A stretch of 64,000 nucleotides of DNA from Novosphingobium ginsenosidimutans (lineage in GTDB: Bacteria; Pseudomonadota; Alphaproteobacteria; Sphingomonadales; Sphingomonadaceae): positions 1,054,001 through 1,118,000 of the forward strand of contig NZ_CP042345.1 in NCBI RefSeq assembly GCF_007954425.1, written 5' to 3'. Shown in pieces: positions 33,478-42,934 of this stretch. How positions within the stretch are numbered: the first letter of the stretch is position 1; every line of letters starts with the position of its first letter. The position numbers and the translations under genes are program-made. The notes below the pieces were generated by a model that had not been told where the DNA came from, ran no database searches, and saw only the letters and a program-made list of their open reading frames with translations.

Positions 33478-34377
33478 ATGCACGGTCGCGCTAACAAGAA
33501 ATCTGCCCACACATGTCTCTTCGCCAGCTTGCTCACGGCTGTTTCGCTGACGGCGTCCGGCGCTCAAGCGTCCAGTCTCCTGGATGGCGGCAAGCTGTTG
33601 CTGACTAACGGCGTCACCACTGTAGAAGGCAGCAGCGGAGGCGGTCTCGCTAGCTGGGCGGTCATTGCCGGCAACGAGACCGATCGTGCCATTGGTCTCT
33701 CGGCGCATGCGACAGTGGTAGTGCTGCCGGATTACCGGCTGGACACCCGGGGCATTGCCATCGGGATCAAGGACCGGTTCGAGTTGAGCTATGCCCGTCA
33801 GAACTTGAACACCGGTCAGGTTGGTGCCGCGCTTGGATTGGGGCGGGACTTCACTTTTAACCAGGACATCTATGGAGCAAAGGTGCGACTGTTCGGCGAT
33901 CTGGTTTATGGGCCGGCAGCCCTGCCGCAAGTCAGCATCGGTGTGCAGCACAAACGAAGTCGCGACGGCGCTGTGGTCATGGCAGTTGGAGCAGCTTCAG
34001 TCACGGGGACCGATTATACGTTGAGCGCGACAAAGTTGTTTCTCGACAAAAGCATTCTGGCCAATGCGACGCTTCGTTTGACCAGCGCAAACCAGCTTGG
34101 CCTGCTAGGCTTCGGGACGGTGGGCCGAACTGGGAAGTCGGCTCAGTTCGAAGGTTCGATCGCCTGGCAGCTGAGCCGCCGGCTGATCGTTGGCGGGGAA
34201 TACCGCACCAAACCGGACCGGCTGGCAATTGCCCGCGAAGATGATGCTGCGGACTTGTTCGCCGCCTATGCATTGAACCGTAATTTCACCATTACCGCTG
34301 CCTATGTCGATCTTGGTTCGATCGCCACGGTCAATAGTCAACGCGGTGCCCTTCTCTCGCTTCAGGCGGCTTTCTGA
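33478..34377 (+). CDS. DUF3034 family outer-membrane-type protein
   Basis: A 299-residue exported protein (signal peptide ending near SGAQAS). It has the DUF3034 opening LLDGGKLLLTNGVTTVEGSSGGGLASWAVI and then alternating beta-strand segments (DRFELSYARQNLN, KVRLFGDLVYG, TLRLTSANQLGLLGFG), ending in an aromatic strand with terminal Phe (GALLSLQAAF). This is the pattern of a small outer-membrane beta barrel. It is divergent from the cupredoxin/GGDEF-EAL operon and is followed after one base by the haemoglobin gene. Confidence 0.85.
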   Translation: MHGRANKKSAHTCLFASLLTAVSLTASGAQASSLLDGGKLLLTNGVTTVEGSSGGGLASWAVIAGNETDRAIGLSAHATVVVLPDYRLDTRGIAIGIKDRFELSYARQNLNTGQVGAALGLGRDFTFNQDIYGAKVRLFGDLVYGPAALPQVSIGVQHKRSRDGAVVMAVGAASVTGTDYTLSATKLFLDKSILANATLRLTSANQLGLLGFGTVGRTGKSAQFEGSIAWQLSRRLIVGGEYRTKPDRLAIAREDDAADLFAAYALNRNFTITAAYVDLGSIATVNSQRGALLSLQAAF

Positions 34378-34378
34378 C

Positions 34379-34960
34379 ATGTTCACGCTTGCTTACCTGG
34401 CTGCCTTACTGGCTGGTTCGTCCGATCCCCAAACTACGCCGCTAGCTCCGTCTGAGCAGGTTTCATCTGAGCAGCCAGCTGGCTCTGTCGATTGGGACAA
34501 GGAATTTGGAGTGGAACGCGTTGACCGAGATCCGGTGACAGGCGAGGTTCCCATCGCTCCATACGAACAGTCCAATGCCAATGCTCAAGCAACGCCTTTC
34601 TCTGACGCCAAGCTGCTGGCGGCATTCGGCGGTCGGACTGGCATACAACGGATCGCCAATCGATTGGTCGAGCTGAGCGAGGCAGACCCGCGCATCAGTG
34701 ACGTATTCAAGGCAAAAGACACGGTCCGACTGAAACGAACCTTGTTCGAGCAGTTCTGCTACATCATGGGCGCGGGCTGCGACTATACCGGCCGCACCAT
34801 GCAGGCCGCGCACAAGGACCTGGGCCTGCAACGCGCCGACATGAATGCGCTAGTCGAAAATCTCCAACAGTCGATGCACGAGGCCAAAGTTCCATTCTCA
34901 GCACAAAATCGGCTCCTCGCCAAGCTGGCCCCGATGGAACGGGAAGTCGTGGTCCGCTGA
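34379..34960 (+). CDS. Exported group 1 truncated haemoglobin
   Basis: About 193 residues from ATG at 34379, one base after the DUF3034 stop. The N-terminal hydrophobic stretch (FTLAYLAALLAGSSD) looks like a signal peptide, which is unusual for a globin. About 60 polar residues follow, then the globin fold from about residue 80: LLAAFGGRTGIQRIANRLVE, FEQFCYIMGAGCDYTGRTMQAAHKDLGL (proximal His near residue 145), and the terminal helix NRLLAKLAPMEREVV. Truncated haemoglobins bind O2 or NO. An exported one beside a GGDEF-EAL sensor protein suggests gas or redox sensing or protection outside the cytoplasm. Confidence 0.85.
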   Translation: MFTLAYLAALLAGSSDPQTTPLAPSEQVSSEQPAGSVDWDKEFGVERVDRDPVTGEVPIAPYEQSNANAQATPFSDAKLLAAFGGRTGIQRIANRLVELSEADPRISDVFKAKDTVRLKRTLFEQFCYIMGAGCDYTGRTMQAAHKDLGLQRADMNALVENLQQSMHEAKVPFSAQNRLLAKLAPMEREVVVR

Positions 34961-35370
34961 CATTTTCGCGATTCAGACAGGACTCTAGCAACCGTTATGC
35001 TTGGCTGGAACGACGGCTTGGCGCACCTTGCGTTTCTAAGGAGACGTTTCGGATCGTCCAGCTGAGGTGCCGTTGGGGCAGGCTTCCCGTTAATCGTCTG
35101 TAGTCGCGAACATTTCGGACGATTAGACGGACATCAGCACCCGTTGATAGCTGGCGCTTGTTCATGAATGAGGCTAGTGGCGGCAAGCTAATGGGGAACC
35201 AGCTTGATTTGGCGCGTTTGGCTCCGCGCATGTTTCTCGCGTCATTGGCAGCGAGCAATGTGTCTTCATCATCATCGCCCTAATCGGACAATGAGACTCA
35301 ACGGGATTGGACACCGGTTCAGTTCTGATCCTTGCCCGGGCTCTTGTCACGGATGCATATCATGGGTCCG
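34961..35370. other. Non-coding stretch
   Basis: Some 400 bases between the globin gene and the convergent PilZ gene. No frame has protein-like composition and I see no RNA gene. It includes two GTTTCGGA-like / TTTCGGACGATT fragments (35045-35060, 35113-35127) that may be decayed repeats. Confidence 0.4.
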
Positions 35371-35724
35371 TCAATACCGCGGCAGCGCCGGAAGCGGACG
35401 CCCAAACCGATCGCGTGGTTCCATTTGTTCAAAGGCTGTCGTGGTCGGTGAGAAGCCAAGGAACTTGACCGCTGCTTCGTGAAGGGCATGGCCAAAGCTT
35501 ACGCCGGCACAGCCGTCCTTCTCCCAAACAACACGGCCATATACTTCGATAAAGTCATTCAGCTTGAGATGAATGGAGGCTCCGCCTTTGATCCCGGACA
35601 TAGGGGCCTCGATCATGCAGCCCCAAACAGAAAGATCGTAAAGCAGAACAAAGTCCCGCCTCTCGCCAAAAAAGCATTCGATCTCTTTATCGACAACGAA
35701 GCGGTCGTAGTTTCGTTCGTCCAT
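35371..35724 (-). CDS. PilZ domain protein
   Basis: About 117 residues from the ATG at 35724 (an upstream in-frame start at 35796 would add 24 residues without domain content). The PilZ c-di-GMP-binding signature is present: RNYDR near the N-terminus (an RxxxR motif) and YDLSVWGCMIEAP (D/NxSxxG). The strand GRVVWEKDGCAGVSFG is typical of the end of the barrel. It is a stand-alone c-di-GMP effector, here a few kilobases from a GGDEF-EAL protein and before a large autotransporter. Confidence 0.88.
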   Translation of the reverse strand: MDERNYDRFVVDKEIECFFGERRDFVLLYDLSVWGCMIEAPMSGIKGGASIHLKLNDFIEVYGRVVWEKDGCAGVSFGHALHEAAVKFLGFSPTTTAFEQMEPRDRFGRPLPALPRY

Positions 35725-35959
35725 AACATTCTCACTATTGGCAGATGAGAATTGACACACCGAGGTAAACTTACTGTTAAGTAGGTTCTTTTTCAAAAGG
35801 CGGATCGCCCCCAGATATGGGCGGCCCTTTCTGGTACCTAGCGGCAGTTATCTGAAAGTGGCGCCCCGCAACCTGCCGTACTGGACTAGTCCGACTGAGC
35901 TGCGGTGCGTTCCGCAAGCGACATGCCATCGAATGATCCGTTTCAGTCCATTAGTCTTC

Positions 35960-36122
35960 AACTTGAAAGCCTTCGCAAAGGCGAGATTCAATGCGGCTGA
36001 TGGTTTGCCTGCAACTGTTCGCGGGTTCGAGTCGCGGCTGTTCCTTCGGTGGGCGATGTTTCGAAGCGGGACACTCTTGCCTCGCTTCGCGTCTCACCAG
36101 GCGGAGCAAGGCTCCGCTTTTT
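35960..36122 (+). ncRNA. Candidate structured RNA ending in an intrinsic terminator
   Basis: No gene is seen in 35797-36387, yet a well-formed + strand terminator lies at 36101-36122. Upstream of it are a GCCTT/AAGGC hairpin near 35970-35983 and a 7-bp stem CGAAGCG (36062-36068) / CGCTTCG (36083-36089). These suggest a small RNA of roughly 100-200 bases. I find no match to tmRNA, RNase P RNA or SRP RNA signatures. The 5' end is a guess. Confidence 0.35.
36101..36122 (+). terminator. Intrinsic terminator without an obvious upstream gene
   Basis: GCGGAGC (36101-36107), loop AAG, GCTCCGC (36111-36117), then five T. This is a textbook Rho-independent terminator on the + strand. The nearest upstream + strand gene ends at 34960. 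Confidence 0.8.
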
Positions 36123-36387
36123 GTTTGGAATGAAACGATTAACGGGTTGATCTGGCTCGAGTCGCTTCAGCGACCTTCGGGCATTCTCCGATCAATTCAA
36201 AAACCCTTACTTTCCCGTACGGCAGTGATAGCTTCGGTGAGCCCCAGACTGGTTAACGGCTAATCAAAACCGTTGGGGGTCGCGCCTGACTGGAGCCCGA
36301 CGCATGGCGATGACGCCAACGTCGTGAGTTCGTCACTGCTGCCTGTTTCAGAACTAGGGGCAACAGGCACTGAAGGGGGAAATCAGG

Positions 36388-39300
36388 ATGCACCACTTCA
36401 CCGCAAGCAAGGTTCGTGTGCTGCTGCATGCCAGCGTGTTGGCTACCGTTGCCGGGTTGATGGCCGGACGCGCGGAGGCCCAGGATTACGGAATCATCTC
36501 AGATGGCCCCGTCTCGCTGGGTGTCTCGAACCCGAACGGGACCACACTCCAAGGAAACAAGAGCGGCGTTTACGCTCGGGGTGGTGGAGTAAGCGTTGAT
36601 AACCGCGGAACCATCCGCGGCGACGGAACCTACGATGGCCCCGACGCACCGCCGGACGGTGGGATCACCATCGCCCAGGCGGGCTCATATGTATTTAACT
36701 ACAGCAGCGGCCTGATCTCCGGTGCGCGGTTCGGCATTACCACTGCGTATTATTTCAACCCCGAAACTTCCCAGCTTGAAGGCCGCGCCATCGGCACAAA
36801 CGTCTTCAATCTTGGCCAAATCATTGGCGATACTGACGATGGTGTGCGGCTGATTGGCGGCGGCACTGTCGCCAACAATGGTTTGATCGAAGGTCGTACA
36901 GGCACCAATGCCGACGGTGTTTCGATGTTCAGCTTTGCCGGTCAGAATACCAGCGGCCAGACTGGCATTGGGACCGTAAGCAATGACTTTGGTGCCACAA
37001 TACGCGGCAACCGGTTCGGCGTCATCCTTTCCGGTGGCGGCACGGTCTATAATTACGGGTCGATTATTGGACCTGACTTCAGCAGTGGAACCCTGACTGG
37101 CTTTGGCGGCGGCGTTCTCATCCAAGCCCAAGTGAGCGAGCCAGGCAAGATTGGGACGATTATTAACAACGGCTCGATTACCGGAGGAAGCGGGGTCAGT
37201 TTTGGCGGCGCGCTTTCCAGTGGCATCGTGGAGAATTACGGGACAATAACCGGCACGCGCCTTGCTGGGGTCGACAACAGCAGCTCCGGTGTTGTCACCG
37301 TCAATAATTTTGGCACCATTACAGGAGTGCGCGGCGTCCTCGCACGTGAAGGCGCCATTACGCTCAACAACTCGGGCGAAATTTTCGGACAAGGAAGCGG
37401 GGGCAGCACCGGAGCAGTCGTGATCGAACAGGCCGGCTCCAGCATTCAGAACAGCGGCCTCATTCAGGGAAATATGTTCGGCATCACTGCCAACGCTTAT
37501 TTCAATGCAGCAACCGGTCAGTCGGAGGGACGGGCGATCGGCACTGCTGTTACCAACACTGGTACCATTCGCGGTTTGAATAACGATGGTATCCGTCTCA
37601 TCGGTGGCGGCACCGTGACCAACAGTGGGCTGATCGAAGGCTTAAATGGCTCTTTGGCAGACGGAATTTCGGCATTTGGTCATACTGGCCAGGATTTGAC
37701 CGCGACCACTGCAATTGCGACGGTCAACAATCTTGCGGGCGGCGAAATCCGCGGCAACCGTTACGGCATCATCCTGTCCAACGGCGGGACCGTGAACAAT
37801 GCAGGGACTATCTGGGGTGCCGACTACAGCAGCGGGAACCTCAACGGCCTCGGCGGTGGGGTTGCGATCCAAGACGTGAACGGCGGTGGTGTTAAAATCG
37901 CCACAGTGATCAACGGCGGTACGATTACCGGGGGTGTCGGGGTAAGTTTTTCCGGAGCCATGACAGCCGCTAACCTCGTCAATAGCGGCAGTGTAATTGG
38001 CCGTGTCGGCGATGCGGTGAGCTCCAACAGCAACACTGTGGTCAACATTACTAACGAAGCGACCGGGACGATTACCGGTGCCCGTTCGGGCGTGTTCAGC
38101 GAATACAGCCAACTGCACCTGACCAATGCTGGCACCATTCGCGGGAATGGCAGCAATGCCAACTTCAACCGCACCGATGCTGGCGTGGTCATGATTCAAC
38201 CGGGATCGACGGTCAGCAACAGCGGTACGATTTCTGGGGCAAAGTTCGGGATTACGACCACTTATCTAGTTGAATCAGGCGTTTTCAGCGGCCTCGCTCG
38301 CGACACCAGCGTGGTCAACAGCGGCACAATCCGCGGCGATACAAATGATGGCGTGCGGCTGGTCGGTGGTGGCAGCGTTACCAACAGCGGGTTGATCGAA
38401 GGTCTAGTCGATCCGTTGGCGGATGGCATCTCCATTTTCGCCTTCGATACCCAGGACATCAGCGCGATAACTGGCATCGGTTCAGTGACCAATCAGGCCG
38501 GCGGCACAATCCGTGGCAGCCGGTTTGGTATTATTCTCTCAGGCGGAGGATCGATTGAGAATGCCGGCAACATCATTGGCGGAGATACGAACTCTGCTAA
38601 CTTGAACGGACTGGGTGGCGGCATATTGATCCAGGGCCAAAACGGCTTTCCTGACAAGTTAGCCTCCGTAAACAACGCGGGATCAATTAGCGGCGGCAAC
38701 GGTGTCAGCTTCGGGGGAACCATGGCGGCTGCCTCGCTAAGCAACAGTGGCACCATTACGGGAACGGTTGGCGATGCGATCGCCGGCAACTCATCTGCCC
38801 GGATCACGGTCAATAACCTTGCGGGCGGCAATATCTCAGGCGCGCGTTCTGGCATTTACGGAGAGTTTTCGCCGTTGTCGGTCAACAATGCTGGAACGAT
38901 CCGCGGCAACGGCACCAACGGCAGTTTCAATCGCACTGATGCGGGCGTGATTGTCGTTCAGCCGGGCTCCTCCGTCACCAATACTGGGACGATTTCTGGC
39001 CGGGTATTTGGCATTACAACTTCATACCTGGTCGACGCGGCAACTGTTGATTTCCTCGGCCTTGCTCGCGGCACAGCAGTCACCAACAGCGGCACAATCC
39101 GCGGTGACACCAATGACGGCGTAAGGCTGATGGGCGGCGGTACCGTGACCAACAGCGGGCTGATAGAAGGTCTGGTCGGTGGGGGTGCAGATGGCGTTTC
39201 GATGTTTGCCTTCGAAGATCAGGACCTCACTGGCGTAAGCCAGATCGGTAGGGTTACTAACCAAAGCGGTGGCACCATTCGAGGTAACCGGTTTGGCGTA

Positions 39301-41808
39301 ATCCTATCCGGCGGCGGCACAGTCGAGAACGACGGGCTAATCCGCGGAAACAGCGGCGGCATATTGATCCAAGGGGCGACAGTCCCGGGCAGCTACGCAG
39401 GCACAGTGATAAACCGGGGGTCTATCGAGAACGGCATCTTCCTGAACAATGACGTCGTTGCGGACGTTACTAACAGCGGTAGCATCAGCCTCGACAGCGC
39501 GACTGGTGCGGCTATCGAAGCATTGGGTCAAGCCATGCTGCTGAACACTGGAACGATCAGCAACGCGCTCGGTACCGCCATTCGTTTCGGCGCGGCTAAC
39601 GACACCCTCACGCTTGGCACAGGCTCTCAGATCGTAGGCACATCCGATGGCGGCAGTGGCATCGACACATTGAGGCTCAATTCTGGGACGGGTGTGATCC
39701 AATCGCTGGGGCGGTTTGATAATTTCGAGACCCTTGAGGTGCTGGCTGGCACGTGGAATGTTTCTAGCAATTCCGGCTCGTTCGGAACGATCAACATCAG
39801 CGGCGGCGAGCTTGGCGTGACCGGCGCGATTGCTGGAAACGTGACGACAAGCGGCGGCGGAACTTTCCGATTAGGTTCAGGAGGGACCGTCGGCGGATTT
39901 ACGGGCAACATCGTCAATGATGGCCGACTGCTCATCGACATCGGCAGCAACTTTGATGTGACCGGCAGCTTTTCCGGCACAGGTCTGTTCACCAAGCAAG
40001 GCGCCGGCACCGTATCATTCCTCGGTGGCTACAACTTTGGCGGGACGACGCAGTTGCTGGGGGGAAGCATCCGAATTGCCGGTGCGATCAACCCATCGAC
40101 GGTTTTCGATCTGCAGAGCGGTACACTAGACCTGTCAGGCAGCACCACAACCACGATTGCTGGGCTTTCCGGCACGAGCAGCAGCAGCCTGCTTCTAGGT
40201 GGCACAGCCAATCTGACTGTCAATCAGACAAATAATACGGTTTATGCTGGGTCGATTTCGGGTTCTGGCTCCCTGCTGAAGCAAGGCGATGGCCGGCTCA
40301 ACCTGACCGGCACAAACACCTACACCGGCACAACCACGGTTGCAGGTGGGACCTTGGCTGTAAACGGTTCGATCACCTCGCCGGTTACGGTGAAATCAGG
40401 TGCCACGCTTGGCGGGACCGGAACCACAGGAACCGTGACCATCGAAACGGGCGGGATCTTCGCACCTGGCAATTCGATCGGCACCATCAACGTCAAGGGG
40501 ACGCTTCGGTTCCAATCTGGGTCAAGGTATCTGGTTGAAGCCAGTGCAGCTGGCGCTGCAGACCGTATCAATGTGACTGGCGACGCGGTCATTGGTTCCG
40601 GCGTTTCAGTGCAGGTCCTGGCTGCCAATGGCAATTACAAGCCATCGACGTCCTACATGATCCTCACGGCGACCAACAAGATAACAGGGACCTTTGCTTC
40701 GGTCAGTACTGACCTTGCGTTCCTGGAACCTAAGCTCAACCAGACGAGCAAATATGTGGAACTGACGCTGAAGCGGAAGAGCAACACCTTCGCATCCATC
40801 GCAGCCGATCCGAAGCAGGCGGCGGTTGCAACAGCAATCGAATCCATGGGGCTCTACAATTCTCTGTATGACAGCGTGCTGACTCAGAACCTTGCCGGAG
40901 CTCGGGCAGCCTTTGACTCGTTCTCGGGTGATTTCTTTGGCACGATTTCTAACCGGATCGTGGGCAGCGCACTGGGCATCAAGGATCAGTTGGCGGCAGA
41001 CGCGCTGACGGCTGCGCAAGGACCGGCGGTGTGGAACATGGTCGAGACTGGCACCCGCACGAGTTTTTCGCCGCGCTATAGGTCGGGGCTCAGCCTAGCC
41101 CGTAACGGGTTCAGCGTAGCGGTTATGACCGGGTATGTGCCCTATGAGCGCCTTGCCGCCGGCGGCGAAGGCAACGCTTCGGTCGCGACGCACTATGCCG
41201 GCGGAACCTTCGGTTACAATGCCGATGGTTGGAGTCTGGGCGTCGGTGCTGGCTTTGCCCGGCATGAAGTCCAGGCGAGCCGGCACATTGCATTTAGCGA
41301 CTTCGCGGATGGTTCGCAGTCCCGCTACAGCACTTCTACCCGCCAGCTGTTTGCCGAGGCGTCCTATTCATTCCACGCTGCGGGACTTTCGGTCACACCG
41401 TTCGCAAGTGCGACGCGGATGTCCATTAGCGGAAACCGCATCGAAGAGATCGGCGGGGATGCTGCGCTGTCGATCATCAGTGCCAACCGCACCCTCAATC
41501 TCGCTAACGCAGGGCTCCGAATTGCTGGGACGTACGACTTGGGCAGAGGATTGCGCATCGCACCCAAGCTTGCAGCGAGCTGGCAATGGGCAGGCGGAGA
41601 CCTTGGCACCTGGCAGCAGAGCCAGTTCAAGGGGAATGGCACCCGGTTCGATATTGTGGCAGCGCCCCTCGCAGCGAAAAGCGTAAACGTCGATGCAGGT
41701 CTCGAACTAAGTCTAGGTCGGATGTCGCTGGCGACCGAGTATCGCCGGAGTTCAGTGCTCCAGGAAGTGGGTGATGGCGGCTACGTTACCTTCCGGTTCG
41801 CCTTCTAG
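36388..41808 (+). CDS. Large autotransporter (type V secretion) with repeat passenger
   Basis: An 1806-residue protein. A signal peptide (ends near GRAEAQ) leads into a Gly/Asn/Thr-rich passenger predicted to be a beta-helix, with countless NSGTI, NNAGTI and GGGTVTNSG turns. Within residues about 105-1000 a unit of some 250 residues is repeated four times, each with GARFGIT-like, NDGVRLxGGGTVTNSGLIEG and GGxIRGxRxGIIL motifs. A passenger-associated transport repeat (LTGTNTYTGTTTVAGGTLAV, about 1310-1330) precedes the C-terminal autotransporter beta-barrel (about 1540-1806), which ends YVTFRFAF with the terminal aromatic. It is probably an adhesin or surface protein. A GGGGGAAATCAGG precedes the ATG. 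Confidence 0.93.
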   Translation: MHHFTASKVRVLLHASVLATVAGLMAGRAEAQDYGIISDGPVSLGVSNPNGTTLQGNKSGVYARGGGVSVDNRGTIRGDGTYDGPDAPPDGGITIAQAGSYVFNYSSGLISGARFGITTAYYFNPETSQLEGRAIGTNVFNLGQIIGDTDDGVRLIGGGTVANNGLIEGRTGTNADGVSMFSFAGQNTSGQTGIGTVSNDFGATIRGNRFGVILSGGGTVYNYGSIIGPDFSSGTLTGFGGGVLIQAQVSEPGKIGTIINNGSITGGSGVSFGGALSSGIVENYGTITGTRLAGVDNSSSGVVTVNNFGTITGVRGVLAREGAITLNNSGEIFGQGSGGSTGAVVIEQAGSSIQNSGLIQGNMFGITANAYFNAATGQSEGRAIGTAVTNTGTIRGLNNDGIRLIGGGTVTNSGLIEGLNGSLADGISAFGHTGQDLTATTAIATVNNLAGGEIRGNRYGIILSNGGTVNNAGTIWGADYSSGNLNGLGGGVAIQDVNGGGVKIATVINGGTITGGVGVSFSGAMTAANLVNSGSVIGRVGDAVSSNSNTVVNITNEATGTITGARSGVFSEYSQLHLTNAGTIRGNGSNANFNRTDAGVVMIQPGSTVSNSGTISGAKFGITTTYLVESGVFSGLARDTSVVNSGTIRGDTNDGVRLVGGGSVTNSGLIEGLVDPLADGISIFAFDTQDISAITGIGSVTNQAGGTIRGSRFGIILSGGGSIENAGNIIGGDTNSANLNGLGGGILIQGQNGFPDKLASVNNAGSISGGNGVSFGGTMAAASLSNSGTITGTVGDAIAGNSSARITVNNLAGGNISGARSGIYGEFSPLSVNNAGTIRGNGTNGSFNRTDAGVIVVQPGSSVTNTGTISGRVFGITTSYLVDAATVDFLGLARGTAVTNSGTIRGDTNDGVRLMGGGTVTNSGLIEGLVGGGADGVSMFAFEDQDLTGVSQIGRVTNQSGGTIRGNRFGVILSGGGTVENDGLIRGNSGGILIQGATVPGSYAGTVINRGSIENGIFLNNDVVADVTNSGSISLDSATGAAIEALGQAMLLNTGTISNALGTAIRFGAANDTLTLGTGSQIVGTSDGGSGIDTLRLNSGTGVIQSLGRFDNFETLEVLAGTWNVSSNSGSFGTINISGGELGVTGAIAGNVTTSGGGTFRLGSGGTVGGFTGNIVNDGRLLIDIGSNFDVTGSFSGTGLFTKQGAGTVSFLGGYNFGGTTQLLGGSIRIAGAINPSTVFDLQSGTLDLSGSTTTTIAGLSGTSSSSLLLGGTANLTVNQTNNTVYAGSISGSGSLLKQGDGRLNLTGTNTYTGTTTVAGGTLAVNGSITSPVTVKSGATLGGTGTTGTVTIETGGIFAPGNSIGTINVKGTLRFQSGSRYLVEASAAGAADRINVTGDAVIGSGVSVQVLAANGNYKPSTSYMILTATNKITGTFASVSTDLAFLEPKLNQTSKYVELTLKRKSNTFASIAADPKQAAVATAIESMGLYNSLYDSVLTQNLAGARAAFDSFSGDFFGTISNRIVGSALGIKDQLAADALTAAQGPAVWNMVETGTRTSFSPRYRSGLSLARNGFSVAVMTGYVPYERLAAGGEGNASVATHYAGGTFGYNADGWSLGVGAGFARHEVQASRHIAFSDFADGSQSRYSTSTRQLFAEASYSFHAAGLSVTPFASATRMSISGNRIEEIGGDAALSIISANRTLNLANAGLRIAGTYDLGRGLRIAPKLAASWQWAGGDLGTWQQSQFKGNGTRFDIVAAPLAAKSVNVDAGLELSLGRMSLATEYRRSSVLQEVGDGGYVTFRFAF

Positions 41809-41810
41809 GA

Positions 41811-41847
41811 GGTGATTATCACCAGGGCAGGAGCAATCCTGTCCTGG
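41811..41847 (+). terminator. Double hairpin after the autotransporter gene
   Basis: GGTGA/TCACC (41811-41823, loop TTA) is followed, sharing two bases, by an 11-bp stem with one G-T wobble (41822-41832 with 41837-41847, GCAA loop). No T-run follows. It is probably the transcript end or a stabiliser. Confidence 0.6.
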
Positions 41848-42425
41848 CGTTGCGCAAACCGTAGTAGGAGCTGCCGCATGGGATCGCCTGGGATTTGAGG
41901 GCCCGATTTGTCAACGCCTAGTCTTTTTGGACCCGCCTACTGATCTGCGACGCCATTGGTCTTATTGTCTGCTCAGTTGGTGGATTGGAACGTTTTCAAC
42001 GCTTCACCATTGCAGATGTCCGCTATTTCCATTGGGATTTCGAATGCAGACGTTCCGTACCTTCCCACAAAGCGGACAACCGAGGCAAATCCTTCAATTT
42101 GCAGACGGTGCTTCAATCACAATTTTTGAGAGGCCCGCCGAGCAGGCAGCTTTGATCAGGAAGTGTCATTCTATTCTCAACGCTTTCATCTTGCGTTACG
42201 GCCTGAACCAAGCAATCTGCCCTTGCTTCCTGTGAAAGCCAGGAAGCGGGGCTTGGAAACCCCTGCATACAAACTCGGTCAACAGCGATGCTGAAGGCCG
42301 GGTGGCATGCGCGCATGTCCAGCCGGCAACGGTAAAGGCGCATGCGCCTGTGTGTATGCCAGGTTTCCAACATCCGGCTTCGGCCGTCGCCCCGAGAGGA
42401 CATAGGAGCGACGCGTGAGGCTGCC
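41848..42425. other. Non-coding stretch
   Basis: About 580 bases between the autotransporter and the next rightward gene. No convincing gene. It contains a GGGG/CCCC hairpin near 42247-42262 and a GCGCATGCGC palindrome near 42338-42347 that may belong to the promoter of the following gene. Confidence 0.4.
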
Positions 42426-42905
42426 ATGATCGAAGACGTGCCCGTCGCGGGATTGCCGCCACGTGAGGCTGGCCAGCAGACGGCGCGCAAGGCTGTGCAG
42501 GTCCTGCTGGCAAAGGATGCGAGATATCACTGCCCAACCGGGATCGAGCGTAAGGCGCTACTGGTTGGTTATGCCATGCGCGGCATGACCCTTTACGGTG
42601 CCGCCTTTGACGTCCTTCGCCTTAATCACCCCATCGCCCTGACTGATGCCGAAGCCATTGCCCGGTCGATTGACGCGATCACCGTGTGCGAGATCAAGTC
42701 GACCAACCGGGCCAACATCGGACCTGAGCTCAAAGGTTATATGTTCAACATAACAGCTGCCGAACACCTCACCGCCCAGAGCGTCGGAGCGCGCTATCGC
42801 TTCGTGTTCGTGAGCACCGTTACCGGCGAACACTGCGAGATGAGCCTCAATGAAGTGTTCGGCCGGGCGCGCGGAATGTACCCGGCCTGGCACATCCGGT
42901 TCTAG
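42426..42905 (+). CDS. Hypothetical protein with PD-(D/E)xK-like pattern
   Basis: A 159-residue protein from ATG at 42426; an upstream ATG at 42342 would add an unlike segment. I do not recognise a named family. The order of elements, TGIERKALLVGYAMRGMTLYG, SIDAITVCEIKSTNRANIGPELKGYMFN, then ARYRFVFVSTVTGE, recalls the restriction-endonuclease-like core: Asp before a strand, ExK (EIK) at its end, then a helix and a further strand. This is only a pattern reading. It is convergent with the DUF5681/DNA methyltransferase operon, which gives some weight to a DNA-related role. Confidence 0.5.
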   Translation: MIEDVPVAGLPPREAGQQTARKAVQVLLAKDARYHCPTGIERKALLVGYAMRGMTLYGAAFDVLRLNHPIALTDAEAIARSIDAITVCEIKSTNRANIGPELKGYMFNITAAEHLTAQSVGARYRFVFVSTVTGEHCEMSLNEVFGRARGMYPAWHIRF

Positions 42906-42934
42906 CGCGCACGAGGGATCGCAGGGCTGCTGGC

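Noticed and set aside
34995-35258. A minus-strand frame of 87 codons between the globin and PilZ genes
   Set aside because: No domain, no good start signal, and atypical Arg/Ser-rich composition; likely random.
36018-36042. A GGTTCGAGTC sequence that looks like a tRNA T-arm or part of a tmRNA
   Set aside because: The flanking bases do not pair as a T-stem, there is no acceptor stem or CCA at the right distance, and no Ala-Asn-Asp-type tag codons are nearby.
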